Positions 24,287 through 35,864 of a DNA stretch of 64,000 nt are shown here, piece after piece. The notes under the pieces are model-generated. The model was not told the origin of the DNA, searched no databases, and saw nothing but the letters and a program-made list of their open reading frames with translations. Source of the DNA: Schistocerca nitens (lineage: Eukaryota > Arthropoda > Insecta > Orthoptera > Acrididae); contig NC_064619.1 in assembly GCF_023898315.1 (NCBI RefSeq), positions 340,119,650 through 340,183,649 of the forward strand, read 5' to 3'. The translations under genes and the position numbers were made by a program. Every line of letters begins with the position of its first letter. The first letter of the stretch is position 1.

Positions 24287-26229
24287 TATAATGGTAAGAT
24301 AGAGATTTAGGAACCAGGTTTTAAATTGTAAGACATTTCCAGGGGTAGATGTTGACTCTGACCACAATCTATTGGTTAAGAACTGTAGATTAAAACTGTA
24401 GAAGAAGAATGGGTAGCTTTGAGGGATGAAGTAGTGAAGGCAGCAGAGGATCAAGTAGGTAAAAAGACGAGGACTAGTAGAAATCCTTCAGTGACAGAAG
24501 AAATACTGAATTTAATTGGTGAAAGGAGAAAATATAAAAATGCAGTAAATGAAGCAGGCAAAAAGGAATACAAACGTCTCAAAAATGAGATCGACAGGAA
24601 GTGCAAAATGGCTGAGCAGGCATGGCTAGAGGACAAATGTAAGGATGTAGAGGCTTATCTCACTAGGGGTGAGATAGATACTGCCTACAGGAAAATTAAA
24701 GAGATCTTTGGGGGAAAGAGAACCACTTGCATGAATATCAAGAGCTCAGATGGAAACCCAGTTCTAAGCATAGAAGGGAAAGCATAAAGGTGAGAGGAGT
24801 ATATACAGGGTCTATACAAGGGCGAGCTACTTGAGGACAATATTATGGAAATGGAAGAGGATGTAGATGAAGATGAAATGGGAGATACGATACTGCGTGA
24901 AGAGTTTGACAGAGCACTGAAAGACCTAAGTCGAAACTAGGCCCCGGGAGTAGACAACATTCCATTAGAACTACTGACAGCCTTGGGAGAGCCAGTCCTG
25001 ACAAAACTCTACCATCTTGTGAGCAAGATGTATGAGACAGGCGAAATTCCCTCAGACTTCAAGAAGAATATAATAATTCCAATCCCAAAGAATGCAGGTG
25101 TTGACAGATGTGAAAATTACCGAGCTATCAGTTTAATAAGTCACAGCTGCAAAATACTAACGTGAATTCTTTACAGAAAACTGGTAGAAGCCGACCTCAG
25201 GGAAGATCAGTTTGGATTCTAGAAATTTGGAACACCTGAGGCAATACTGACCCTATGACCTATCTTAGAAGCTAGATTAAGAAAAGGCAAACCTACGTTT
25301 CTAGCATTTGTAGACTTTGAGAAAGCTTTTGACAATGATGACTGGAATACTGTCTTTCAAGTTCTGAAGGTGGCAGGGGTAAAATACAGGGAGTGAAAGG
25401 CTATTTACAATTTATACAGAAACCAGATGGCAGTTATAACAGTCAAGGGACATGAAAGGAAGCAGTGGTTGGGAAGGGAGAGAGACAGGTTGTAGTCTCT
25501 TTCTGATGTTATTCAATCTGTATAATGAGCAAGCAACAAAGGAAACAAAAGAAAAATTTGGAGTAGGTATGAAAAACCATGGAGAAAAAATAAAAACTTT
25601 AGGGTTCGCCGATGACACTTAAAGTAGTAAAGGAGTTTTGCTATTTGGGGAGCAAAATAACTGATGATCGTCGAAGTAGAGAGGATATAAAATGTAGACT
25701 GGCAATGGCAAGGAAAGCGTTTCTGAAGAAGAGAAATTTGTTAACATCGAGCATAGATTTAAGTGTCAGGAAGTCGTTTCTGAGAGTATTTGTATGGAGT
25801 ATACCCATGTATGGAAGTGAATCATGGATGATAAATAGTTCGGACAAGAGAAGCTTTCGAAATGTGGTGCTACAGAAGTGTGTTAAAGATTAGATGGGTA
25901 AATCACATAACTAATGAGGAGGTATTGAATAGAATTGGGGAGATGAGGAGTTTGTGGCACAACTTGACGAGAAGAAGGGACCGGTTGGTAGGACGTGTTC
26001 TAAGGTATCAAGGGATCACCAATTTAGTATTGGAGGGCAGCGTGGAGGGTAAAAATCGTAGAGGGAGACCAAGAGATGAATACACTAAGGAGATTCAGAA
26101 TGATGTAGGCTGCAGTACATACTAGAAGATGAAGCAGCTTGCACAGGATAGAGTAGCATGGAGAGCTGCATCAAACCAGTCTCAGGACTGAGGACAACAA
26201 CAACAACAACAACAACATGAAAATCCGAC

Positions 26230-26890
26230 AGAAAATGTTCTGATTCTGTTAGGTTCTCTAAAATGAATAAGCCACACCTGCCCCCTGAATATAAGCCTAA
26301 TCAGAAGCTTCAAGTTGGTACAGTAACTTATGAACATAAATATAATATGACAGTTTGTTCATATGTTCCTAAACAGAACCAGGCAGTTGTCTTACTATTA
26401 CACTGTACCAAGTTCAAGAAGTAAGCAAAGAAAATGGAAAGCCAGACATGATAAATGACTAAAACAATGGCAAAGAGGAGTTGAAACTCTGGGTCAACCT
26501 TGCAGTCACTACTCAGTTTCTAGACGAACTTGGGAGATGGCCAATGATCATATTTTTGCCATATGAAACATTGCTGGTGTAAATAGTGTGAATGTTATAA
26601 AGTCTCTTGACAATTACAAGGAAACGAACTGTGGAGAAACACAAATGCAGGTTGGTATCTCTAATTTGCCTGTATACAATACATAGGGATTTGACAGATG
26701 TTCCTCAAGATCTACTGGCCATCATACGCAAGCGCTTAGGGGTACAGATCCTTCAACATGACATCAGTGAAGAAACACCAAGGAAATGCAAATGTGAACT
26801 ATGTCCAACGCAGGCAAACTGAAAAATTACAAATCGGTGTGAAAGTTGTGGCATGTTCATACCCATTTTTATGTGAAAATTGTTAATAAC
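26230..26890 (+). pseudogene. piggyBac transposase, C-terminal half (broken)
   Basis: It reads LPPEYKPNQKLQVGTVTYEH, then QAVVLLLHCTKF, then the KRLGVQ and Cys-rich end (CKCELCPTQAN…NRCESCGMF…CENC). This matches the piggyBac C-terminal Cys-rich domain. Several internal stops. The junction with the N-terminal half is interrupted by the LINE at 21930-26216. Confidence 0.75.
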
Positions 26891-27865
26891 TTTCTCTCAT
26901 TTGATACAATATTGTATTTTTTCATAATATTAAGGTTGACATAGAATGCTTGTTGTATTTGTCCACAGTCATAGCAAAAACATGTGAAAAGGGCGTTATT
27001 TTTATTTGTTGTTTGCTTACTCGGTTAGAATGTGAAAACTGTTAATATCCTTTTCTCTCCAGGAATTTAATCTATTTGTCCATATTAAACAACATTTATT
27101 GTATTTTATAATTTTTATATATTTTTTATTTTGGGAGTATAAGATCCCCTCAGCATATTAGCACAAACTGAATACACCAGCACAGTTAAGAGTTGAGATG
27201 TACCTTTAAACGGCATATAATAAAATTTGGTTTTCCATGGTGTTAATTTTTTATTTCAAAACGTCTGTTACTTTCTGGCTAGCCCTCGTATAAAGACTGT
27301 CCTGAAGAAGGATTTCACGAAAATAATTATCTCAGTTATGTAATATATCAATAATGTGACAAGTGACAGATATTTTTAGATGTGTTATGAGACTCATGTA
27401 TGAGACAGCCTAATTATGGATTATAATTACAAAGAAGTTAAATCAACTAGTCACCAAAGGCACGCCTAATAACTGGGTCAGATCATATATTTGTGAACAT
27501 AAACAAAAAGTGGACGTAAAACACTTCGGCTGCAACAGAATTACAAACCATGACTCAGAATACGAAGAGATGAAATATGGTGTACTGGGGCCAGTGCTGT
27601 TCCTTTTACTCGTAAATAATCAACAAACAAACATAAATCGTCAAAATGCTTATCAGTTGGCTGATGACACAAGTTTTCTCACCAGGGCAAAAACAGAAAA
27701 CTTCCTGCAAGGAAACATAAAAAAGACAATTGATAGCAAAACAGAATGGTCTACAACATAAGCTGATCATAAATGAAGGGAAAACTGTAGCACTCAGCTG
27801 CCATAATGTCAATGATAAGATCATCCAAACTATTAATATCCAGTTATCAAACAAAACTGCAAATA

Positions 27866-27972
27866 GATTGCTACTTACCCTAAAGAGAACGCATTTTGTT
27901 GCAGAAAGGCTTGTGTCTTTTAGCTGTGTCAGTCTGCAACTTAAAGTGTCTTCTTTATGATAGGTAGCAATC
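27866..27972. mobile_element. MITE of 107 bp with 21-bp inverted ends
   Basis: The left end gattgctacttaccctaaag and the inverted right end gattgctacctatcataaag match at 17 of 20 bases. It interrupts the LINE. Its family resembles small non-autonomous elements I recall from grasshoppers. No flanking duplication is certain. Confidence 0.6.
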
Positions 27973-28035
27973 TTTCTTTTTCTATATTGTTGATATTCCT
28001 ACCTGGAGTATCCATTGTTTAAAATTGTAAATATA

Positions 28036-29336
28036 CTTAGGTTGGAACTTGAATAGTGGCAACACTGCTGTGGAGGCACTATGCAGTGTAATCTACTATT
28101 GTCGCTGATAGCACACGTTGTTGACATACCTGCCTTTCCTCCGAGCAAATGGAGTCGCCCGTCCCACGTCACCAACGTGCGCACAATCGAGGGAAACACA
28201 GTCACTTGTGAGCGAGTGGTCTTTTCGAAACAAGAACAACGCAGTTGGATCAAGATTGAATGTACCAGAGGTTGTACAGCACGACAGTGTCATCAAGGTC
28301 TTCAAGAGGCGTGCGTGGAATTGGCATTGCTGTACAGAACAGTGACATGTTGGGTAAAAGCCTTCAATGAAGGTCGGCAAACTGTGGCAGACATGCATTG
28401 GGCAGGTCGTCCTAGCGTCTCTGAAGAAGAAGTGCATGCTGTTGTCGCGTTAGTGGCCAGTGATCGACGCCATACGATTCGTGAGCTCGCCCTCGAATCC
28501 GGATTGGCGCATATGACTGTGCTTCGCATCCTGAAGGAACGCCTGGCTATGCGAAAAATTGCTTCACGCTGGGTTCCGCATGACTTGATGGACATGCAGA
28601 AATGGATGCGGTATGACGCTGCTCAGACGCACTCGGAGCGCTATGAGCGCAAAGGAGAGACTTTCTTACGCCATATCGTAACACTGGATGAGACATGGGC
28701 CACACCATACAAGCCAAAACTGAAACGCCAATCCTACGAATGGCGTCATTATGGGTCACCGCGAAAGTCGAAAGTGCGTCAGAGCCCCGTATGGTGAAAG
28801 TGATGGTGATTCTCATGTACGACAGTGGCGGTGTTATCCTAATGCATTATGTTCCTCCACGGTAGACCCTTCAATGCACAGTATTACTGTTCGTTTTTGG
28901 AGCATCATCTGCGACCCAAAAGAAGCGGCGACACTTTCTGTGCAACACACCCATCATTTTGCACAACAATGCGCAGGCGCATACAGCACAAGGTGTGGCT
29001 GCTCTGTTCAGTCGATGGGACTGGGAAGTACTGTACCATCCACCATGCTCCCTGGACTTAAGTCCTTGTGACTTTGATTTGATTCTGAAGACGGAGGAAC
29101 CAAATCATGGCATTTGCTTCAGAACTGTTGCAGAGATTCGACAGGCACTAGGCCGCTCCATTCACACCATCAACAGAACGGGCTCTGCTAACGGTGTATT
29201 AAGCCTTCCACATCGCTGGCAACGGGTTCTACACAACGCTGGTGACTACTTTGAAGGACAGTGACAGGTGCAAACATGTAACTCTTTTGTATCAGTTGTG
29301 AATAAATAGTTGCCACTATTTAAATTCCAACCCTCA
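28036..29336 (+). mobile_element. Mariner C inserted in the LINE
   Basis: It is flanked by TA (28034-28035, 29337-29338). TIR blocks ggttggaacttgaatagtgg (28040 on) and, from the right, ggttggaatttaaatagtgg are inverted partners. The internal transposase starts at about 28200 and ends GDYFEGQ at 29264. Confidence 0.85.
28081..29264 (+). pseudogene. Mariner C transposase (frameshifted)
   Basis: The first frame is open for 238 codons and holds the helix-turn-helix part (ALLYRTVTCWVKAFNEGRQT, GRPSVSEEE) and the first catalytic block TLDETWATPYKPK. A frameshift near 28790 moves to VKVMVILMYDSGGVI. The second block reads ILHNNAQAHTA, with Asn where the mariner family has Asp, and the third CSLDLSPCDFDL keeps Asp. 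The upstream N-terminal residues of the open frame before about 28200 are TIR/UTR sequence, not protein. Confidence 0.8.
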
Positions 29337-29944
29337 TAGTTGACATGACAAAGTCGCTCATGCTTTGGATCCAGGATGAAGTCAGGTGGGGAACTCATAC
29401 TGACAATGTCATCAAAAAATTGAACAGTCCTGCTATGTGATAAGGATTCTTGAAGTATGTACTATGCAAATGTTCACTCACATCTGAAGTACAGAATCGT
29501 TTTTTGGGGAGCTGTCCACAACAGCATTATCTGTTCAGAGTCCAAAAAAGAATCATAGAAGATACCACACACAGAAAATCTTGCAAGCCACTCTTCAAAA
29601 AATGCAAATCCTCCCACTTCCATGCTTGCGTGTATATGAAGCTGTACTATTCATAAAGCAGTACGCAACTGAAAATCGCACAATCTTCTTCAGAAATGAA
29701 GATCTAGACACCCACAATACAGGGCAAAAAAATGGATATTTATAAGCACCATACAAAAACTAAGCAATGGAAAAATGGCGTACTGCACCTTGGGAAGAAG
29801 TTAACCAAGCAACATACAGTTAGTAAACAGAGGATTCAAAGGTGCAGTGAATGCGTAGCTCACTGGTCATTGCTTCTACAGCCTGAAAGAGTTCTTTGAT
29901 CAGTCTGGGTTCAGGAGAAACTAGATTATCTTTCAAAATAAAGG

Positions 29945-30150
29945 TCAAGAAACGGAAAATCTTTATTTACAGCTTTTGACAATGTTGAGAGGAATACTCT
30001 CTTTGAAATTCTGAAGGTTGCATCGGTAAAATACAGGGAGAAAAAATTCTTTACAGTTGTACAGAAACCAGATGGCAGTTTGAGTCGAGGGGTACAAAAG
30101 GGGAAATGAGATTGAGAAGGGAGTGAGGCAGAGACTACACCCAGTTGTTG
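29945..30150 (+). mobile_element. Fragment of the 43.9-kb LINE family
   Basis: The sequence 'cagcttttgacaatgttgagaggaatactctctttgaaattctgaaggt…aaatacagggag…cagaaaccagatggcag' aligns with 45730-45900 of the nearly intact LINE (RT motif A to B). Both ends are truncated and there are frameshifts. Confidence 0.75.
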
Positions 30151-31040
30151 CAGTAAAACAATAGATTAATCGAATTTTATAAGTTAAGTACCTTTTTGTA
30201 TGTACTGATTACCTTTGCCTGTTTTGTTTGATTTGTGGAGTTTTTGCATCTTGCATTTTGTTAGTGATAATTAAAAGTGTTTTTCAGTACATCTGAATCT
30301 AGTGTACGGTTGGTGACAGAATTCAGGAAAGCCCTTGCCTCTTTGTAGCACAGCTTTACTGTCTGTTAAGCCAGCATAACATCCAAGCAGACCAAGTGCT
30401 ACCAAGACTGTAGGTGTGAAGTCGAAAAACTACCCAAACATTGTGAGACTGTTTTAGATAATGTGAGAGACTATATTGCATCCGATTTATTTATATCATA
30501 TATTTACCTGCTGTGTTCAATAAACTAACGAAACGACGCTATTTAGTATGTACTGTACTAATAATTTAGTGAATTAGAATTTATCATGATAAAGATACAA
30601 AGAAAGTCTTTTTTAATACAGCAAAAGTCTCAAATTGTAAAGAATTATCAGGATAATAAGCACTTTCGGCCATCGAAGGTAGATACATAACGAAATCCTC
30701 TTAAATCATTCAGTGGCACAATCAAGTCAATACAATTTGCAAAAGCAGAAGAAGGAGGTGCTAACAAGTGTGCAATTCAGCAAGTTTTTCATCTTATATC
30801 TACAGAGTACATAATCAAGGCAGCGATGAAACTTATGGAAGAGAAATTGCCTTAGAACTTTTTACTAATTTTAGATCTAACTGTTAGTGGCTCTTTTACA
30901 GAAGAGGTACACAACATGTCTCCAGCAAGGTTAGAACACCAAATTAACACATTCCTCTATTTGAAAAGCGATCACTTTACCACTAAGCTACCACACAACA
31001 ACATCAGTCAGCACTCCGTTGTTGCCCAAGTGATGGCTAA
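30151..31040. other. No recognisable feature
   Basis: AT-rich sequence with short open frames only. I found no RT, transposase or SINE signature. Confidence 0.5.
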
Positions 31041-32426
31041 AGGCCAGTTCACACTGGCCACCACATCATGTCAGGTACCATCCCACCAAAACATTCTGCA
31101 ATGCATTTCAAATGGCGGAATCCACACTGGTCATACCGTCCCATCATGTCATGTCACAGCATTGTCAAAGTCTCTGGCAAGAAAGTTTTGGTGGCTGCCA
31201 TCATCTGTCAGTTGTTAATCATGTGAACACTTAGCTCATTTCCTACCGACTTACACCCTTGTGCGATCTCCATATTTCGTGTAGCCATTGTTTTAGTGGT
31301 TAACATCAGTTGTTTTTTGTCCATTATTTGTTATAAAATTGTTTCGTTTAGTTATTTCTTGTGCTAAAATTTATAATAAATGACAAAAGAATAATTGAAG
31401 CAATGAGGCAACAGTCTGAATTGCATGGCATCATTGTACTACATTACTTGCCCTCTACTACATTTATAAAGTGTACTTGTATACTGATATGGTATTTAAC
31501 ATTTTACAATGAAATGAATGCAATATGGGTGCAACTTGAAATGAAAAAAGTACTGTGAACTGAATCAGATTGATTAGTAGGTGGAATTTATTTGTATACT
31601 GTCAGGCATTTATTGATTTTTATAAAGAAATGGCCTGAAACCTTCAGACACTGAAAGTTGTTTGTCTAAATGTGTTTGTGGCAGACGTATTTATTGCTAA
31701 GTAGGTCTCTGGGTTGTGTGTGACACAGTTCTGCAGGCATCGGTGGTTAATATTTATGTGGTTTCACTAGCTAACCCCAGTACAAATAAGGCACTTGAAC
31801 TATTAAAAGCCAAATATAAGACCTAAAGAAAACCTATTAATCTTGAAGGGTAAGGTATTGTGGGGGATATGACTATTGGAGAAAAATTTGCACAGGACAA
31901 ACAACGAAACTTAACCTTACGTAAACCAGTTTTTCATCGTATGTTATGGCAACTCATAACACTGCTTTTCTTTTAGTAATTCTGAAGACAATTTGATGTA
32001 ACAAATAAAATAACTGATGCTTCAACTTTAAAACACATGAAATGAAGATTCCTCTTTCTCGACCTCCTTATTTTCTCTTTCTGCACCATATAACGACATT
32101 TTTCGGACCCACACTCTTTTTTTGTGTTGTTTTGCACTGTGTCTTTTTTCCATCCCTGCAAACTGCAAACTGTTTCAGCCCAATGAACATTATTTTCGTA
32201 TAAATGTGGACTCACGTATATAAGTTACCACGCTGTGTCTGTGCACTTTGTGCGTAAAAACAGTTGATAATCGGCTTGGGATGATCGCATTTCCCCCCCA
32301 AAAAAAGGTTGTGGACAGGCATGCAATTTGAGATCACTTGACTTGAAGTGATGGACAGTGTGAATACACCTTGACATGACGGTGCCGTGATGTAATGGTG
32401 GCTCAATGGACAGTGTGGATTGGCCA
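31041..32426. mobile_element. Putative non-autonomous DNA transposon (PIF/Harbinger-like?)
   Basis: The ends are inverted and imperfect: ggccagttcacactggcca at 31042 and, reverse-complemented from 32426, ggccaatccacactgtcca (15 of 19 identical). TAA occurs next to both ends (31038-31040, 32427-32429), the size and motif expected for PIF/Harbinger. Extra subterminal copies of 'tccacactgg' and 'tcacactgtcca' lie at about 31121-31135 and 32345-32361. No transposase was seen inside. Confidence 0.45.
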
Positions 32427-32574
32427 TAATACAGAGAATTTACACCACAAATAGTTTGGTGGTTTTCCTCTTCTGTAGGTGCAGTAGGTATTTTTGTTTT
32501 TCTGCCTTAAGCAAACTGTAAAAAGCTCATTCACTAGAAGTGATTTGCTTTTTTAGCATCACGAGATGCTATTA

Positions 32575-35010
32575 ACATACATACATACATTAATATTAGT
32601 TCCACAGATCATGAATATGACATTTCGTAATGATGTGGAAGATGTCGCTTTAACATAATTTTTTTTTACAGTTAGTACTTCATATTTAAAAATTCATCTA
32701 TTGAGTAGAAGGAGTTCTCATTCAGAAACTCTTTTAATTTGCTTTCAAATGTTGGTTGGCTATATGTCAGACTTTTAAAGCTATTTGGCAAATGACCAAA
32801 GGTTTTTGTGGCAGCATAATTTACCCCTTTCTGTACCAAGGTGAGATTTAATCCAAAATAGTGAAGATCATGCTTTCTTCTAATGTTGTAGTTATGTATT
32901 TCGCTGTTATTTTTGAATTGGGATGGGTTATTATTGACATATTTCATAAGTGAATATATGTATTGCTCAGGTACTGTGAATATCCCGGGTTCCTTAAATA
33001 AATGTCTGCAAGGTGATCTTGGGTGGGCTCCAGCTATTATTCTGATTATAAGTTTTTGTGCAATGAATACTTTCCCTCTTAATGACGAATTGCCCCAAAA
33101 TATGATGCTATATGAAAGCAGTGAATGAAGAAAGACATAGTAGGCTAATTTACCGATATGGTTATCACCAAAATTTGCAATAACCCTAATAGCATAAGTA
33201 GCTGAACTTAACTGTTTCAGCAGATCATCTATATGTCTCTTCCAATCAATTTCTCATCAATCCACATACCCAGAAATTTTGAATAATCTGCTTTAGCACA
33301 GACTTCTGTTCATAGTCTATATTTATCAATGGTGTTATTCCATTTACTGTACAGGATTGTGTAAACTGTGTTTTCTCAAAATTTAGTGAGAGTCCATTAG
33401 CAGAGAATCGCTTAATAATTTTCTGAAGACATTATTTACAATTTTCTAGCTGATTGTTGCTTGTTGGGTGTGATTACTATACTTGTATCATCAGAAAAAA
33501 GAACTAGCTTTGCATCTTCATGAATATATAGTGGCAAGTCATTAATAAATATTAAGAACAATAATGGTCCCAAGACCGAACCCTGTGAGACACCTTTCTT
33601 AATACCTTCCCAGTTAGAGGACTCTGCTGATTCTTTCGGACTATCTGTACTGTTAATTTCAACCTTCTGCATTCTTTCAGTTAAATATGAATTAAACCAT
33701 TTGTGCACTGTCACACCTATGCCACAATAATTAAGCTTATGTACAAGAATTTCATGAGTCCCATAATCAAAAGCCTTTGAGAGATCACAAAATCCGCAAT
33801 GGGGGATGTTTGGTTATTCAATGCATGTAATATTTGATCAGAGAAAGCATATTTTCTATTGAAAAGACTTCTGATAACCAAATTGACATTTTGTTAGTAC
33901 TTCATTTATACAAATATGTGATGCTACTCTTGAATACATTACTTTTTCAAGCATTTTGGATACAGCTGTCACAAGTGAGATTGGGTGGTAGTTGTTAGCA
34001 TCAGACCTATCCCTTTTTTATGCAATGGTTTAACGATAGTGTATTTGAGTCTATCTGGAAAAATGTCCTGTTTCATTGAGCTACTACATATGTGCCTGAG
34101 AGTTCTACTCATTTGTTTTGAACAGGCTTTAAGTACTCTGTTGGAAATGCCATCAATTCCACGTGAGCTGTTACTTTTGAGTCAATTTATTATTTTCATA
34201 AATTCAGTAGGAGAGGTAGGTTGGATTTCAGTCTTATTAAATTTCATATTTATTGCCTCTTCCATATACTGCCTTGCATTTTCTAATGAATAGCTGGATC
34301 CTATTTTCTCTACAACACTTAAAAATGCTTATTAAAAAGTTTTATACTTCTGACTTCTTGTTAACAAACTTTTCATTGAGTTTGATAGAAATACAGTCTT
34401 CCAGTGCTTTCAGTTGTCCTGTTTCCCTTTTAATAATATTCCAAATTGTTTTAATTTTATTGTCAGATGTGCTAATCTCAGACACAATACACAGACTTCT
34501 GGGTTTTTAATAACTTTTCTTAATACAGAGCAGTAGTTTTTATAATGTTTCACTGTTTCGTGATCATTACTCCTCCGAGCTATAAGATACATTTCCCTTT
34601 TCTATTTACAAGATACTTTTATCCCTTTAGTAAGCCATGGATTTTTGCATGGTTTCTTACAATTATATTTCACTGTTTCCTTAGCGAAATTGTATTCAAA
34701 TATACTCACAAAAGTTTCATGAAATAGGCTAAATTTTAAATTAGCATCTGGTTCCCTGTACACCTCATCCCAGTCTAACTGTTGCAAGATTTCCCTAAAA
34801 TTTTGAATTGTTAAATCGTTAACTGAATGCACTATTTTGGAGGACTGTTTTGCATTACTGTATGTAACTATATCATATACTGTAATTAGCTGTGCGTCAT
34901 GATCAGACAAACCATTCTTAACAGGAAAAATTTGTATTTGATTAAACTTATCTTGGTATATGAAAACATTATCTCTCAGTGTGCCGCTTTCCTGTACCAA
35001 TATGAATAAA
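32575..35010 (-). mobile_element. LINE (endonuclease end + RT), 5'-truncated, many stops
   Basis: From the right on the minus strand: the endonuclease end (NGLSDHDAQLI near 34900), a linker, RT motif A (FCDLSKAFDY near 33780), motif B (GVSQGSVLGPLLFLIFINDL near 33580), the catalytic box FSDDTSIVI, where the usual FADD is FSDD, and the C-terminal block (RRKHDLHYFGLNLTLVQKG near 32870). The 3' end near 32580 has (catacata)n. It is related to the minus-strand LINE at 47.5-54 kb. Confidence 0.8.
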
Positions 35011-35399
35011 TATTATTATGAGTAAATAACATTCATTTTAATATTATATACTTGAAAACAGCTTTCATTATAAATGCTTGCATTGCCACCACCTCTAATA
35101 CATAACACAAATAAAACGAAAACATAACAGTCACTACGTTTACAAGCTATATGTCTTCCGAACGACGAAACCTGAGTTCCCAAACTGTTTTTCGCTGTCG
35201 GGTTACATGTTAAGGTCTGATAGAGAACTGCTAGCCCAGTTAAATGTGGCGTCTGGAAAGTAGCTGTTCCAATTTCTGATTCAGTCAACACAATCGTAAT
35301 TTCTCTTCACTTAAATATTACAGATAGACAGCTTCATGCTCAGTCTAATATTTCTGTTTCTCCTTCACTGCGCATTAAGTCCATATTAACCGAATATTT

Positions 35400-35858
35400 T
35401 GAAAATAAGACGTATCCTGACAACCCAGCATGTTTCAAAAACAGATATGCGTTCTATTGGAGCGAAAATCGATTGCAGAAGTGGAAAATCGGCAACTGGA
35501 AACGGATTTCCATAGTCGATTTTGGAGTGCTTACATGACCAACCAGACCAACCAGAAGCGGTATTGGGAAACCGGTTTACGAAATTCGATTTTGGTAGCC
35601 CCATGTAAATGAGGTGAGTGTTAGTGAATGACGACATTTGGTAATCAAATTCACCCCATTTACATGGGGATCCCAAAAGCGGATTTCGTAAACTGATTTC
35701 TCAATACCACTTCTGGGTGGACATGCAAACAATTTACAATCGATTTTGAAAAATCACTTCTAGTTGCCTGTTTTCCAATTCCGCAATCTAGTTTCGCTCC
35801 CATGTAAACACAAACGGTTTTGAAACGCGCTTAGCCTGTCAGGTTTCGTCTTATTTTT
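35400..35858. mobile_element. Foldback/MITE palindrome of about 450 bp
   Basis: The two arms (about 35404-35620 and 35640-35855) are inverted copies. Paired blocks include ccccatgtaaat/atttacatgggg, gaaaccggtttacgaaattc/gcggatttcgtaaactgatttc and attggagcgaaaatcgattg/caatctagtttcgctccc. The centre is near 35628. It abuts the Penelope-like element. No coding sequence. Confidence 0.75.
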
Positions 35859-35864
35859 TTAAAA

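Larger units (their letters stand above)
21930..26216 (+). mobile_element. LINE (APE endonuclease + RT) inserted in the piggyBac
   Basis: A duplication atgaaaatcc lies at 21920-21929 and 26217-26226, and the 3' end carries a (CAA)n tail. The 5' UTR starts at about 21930. The coding region parallels the better copy at 43907-46786: endonuclease (SLNRAGRLENLKRKMDRL, VMGDWNSIVGKG) then RT (FVDFEKAFDNDDWN). Many stops, a 170-bp deletion near 24400, missing RT FADD-to-linker sequence near 25620, and a mariner inserted in the endonuclease. Confidence 0.88.
20785..27185 (+). mobile_element. piggyBac-type transposon inserted in mariner A
   Basis: TTAA flanks both ends (20781-20784 and 27186-27189). 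The ends are inverted: ctgtactggtg at 20785 and, reverse-complemented, ctgtgctggtg from 27185. Removing it rejoins mariner A's stop region to its right TIR. The internal sequence codes a piggyBac transposase in two halves split by a LINE. Confidence 0.88.
19446..27288 (+). mobile_element. Mariner A, outermost layer of a four-level nest
   Basis: The left TIR starts cgaggggtatccagaaagta at 19446. The reverse complement of the right end (27261-27288) starts cgagggctagccagaaagta, and TA flanks both sides (19444-19445, 27289-27290). Plus-strand remnants before the inner insertion include DFLECGTTINSE (the block after the first catalytic Asp) and LALSDYHFF (third-Asp region), ending NGDYVDK and a stop at about 20779. 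The transposase is dead (many stops). The right TIR is 7 kb away because a piggyBac sits in the 3' UTR. Confidence 0.85.
27400..29840 (+). mobile_element. LINE (jockey/CR1-type RT), split by mariner C and a MITE
   Basis: The left part reads GVLGPVLFLLLVN and YQLADDTSFLTRAKTENF (the RT ADD catalytic box) and KLIINEGKTVALS. It resumes at about 29340 with WGTHTDNVIKKLN and LFRVQKRIIED, the C-terminal blocks of the same RT. The two parts are collinear once mariner C (28036-29336) and the MITE (27866-27972) are removed. There are several stops. Confidence 0.75.

Noticed and set aside
28081-28797. A 238-codon host gene
   Set aside because: It is the first part of a mariner transposase between TIRs and TA duplications, ending in a frameshift.
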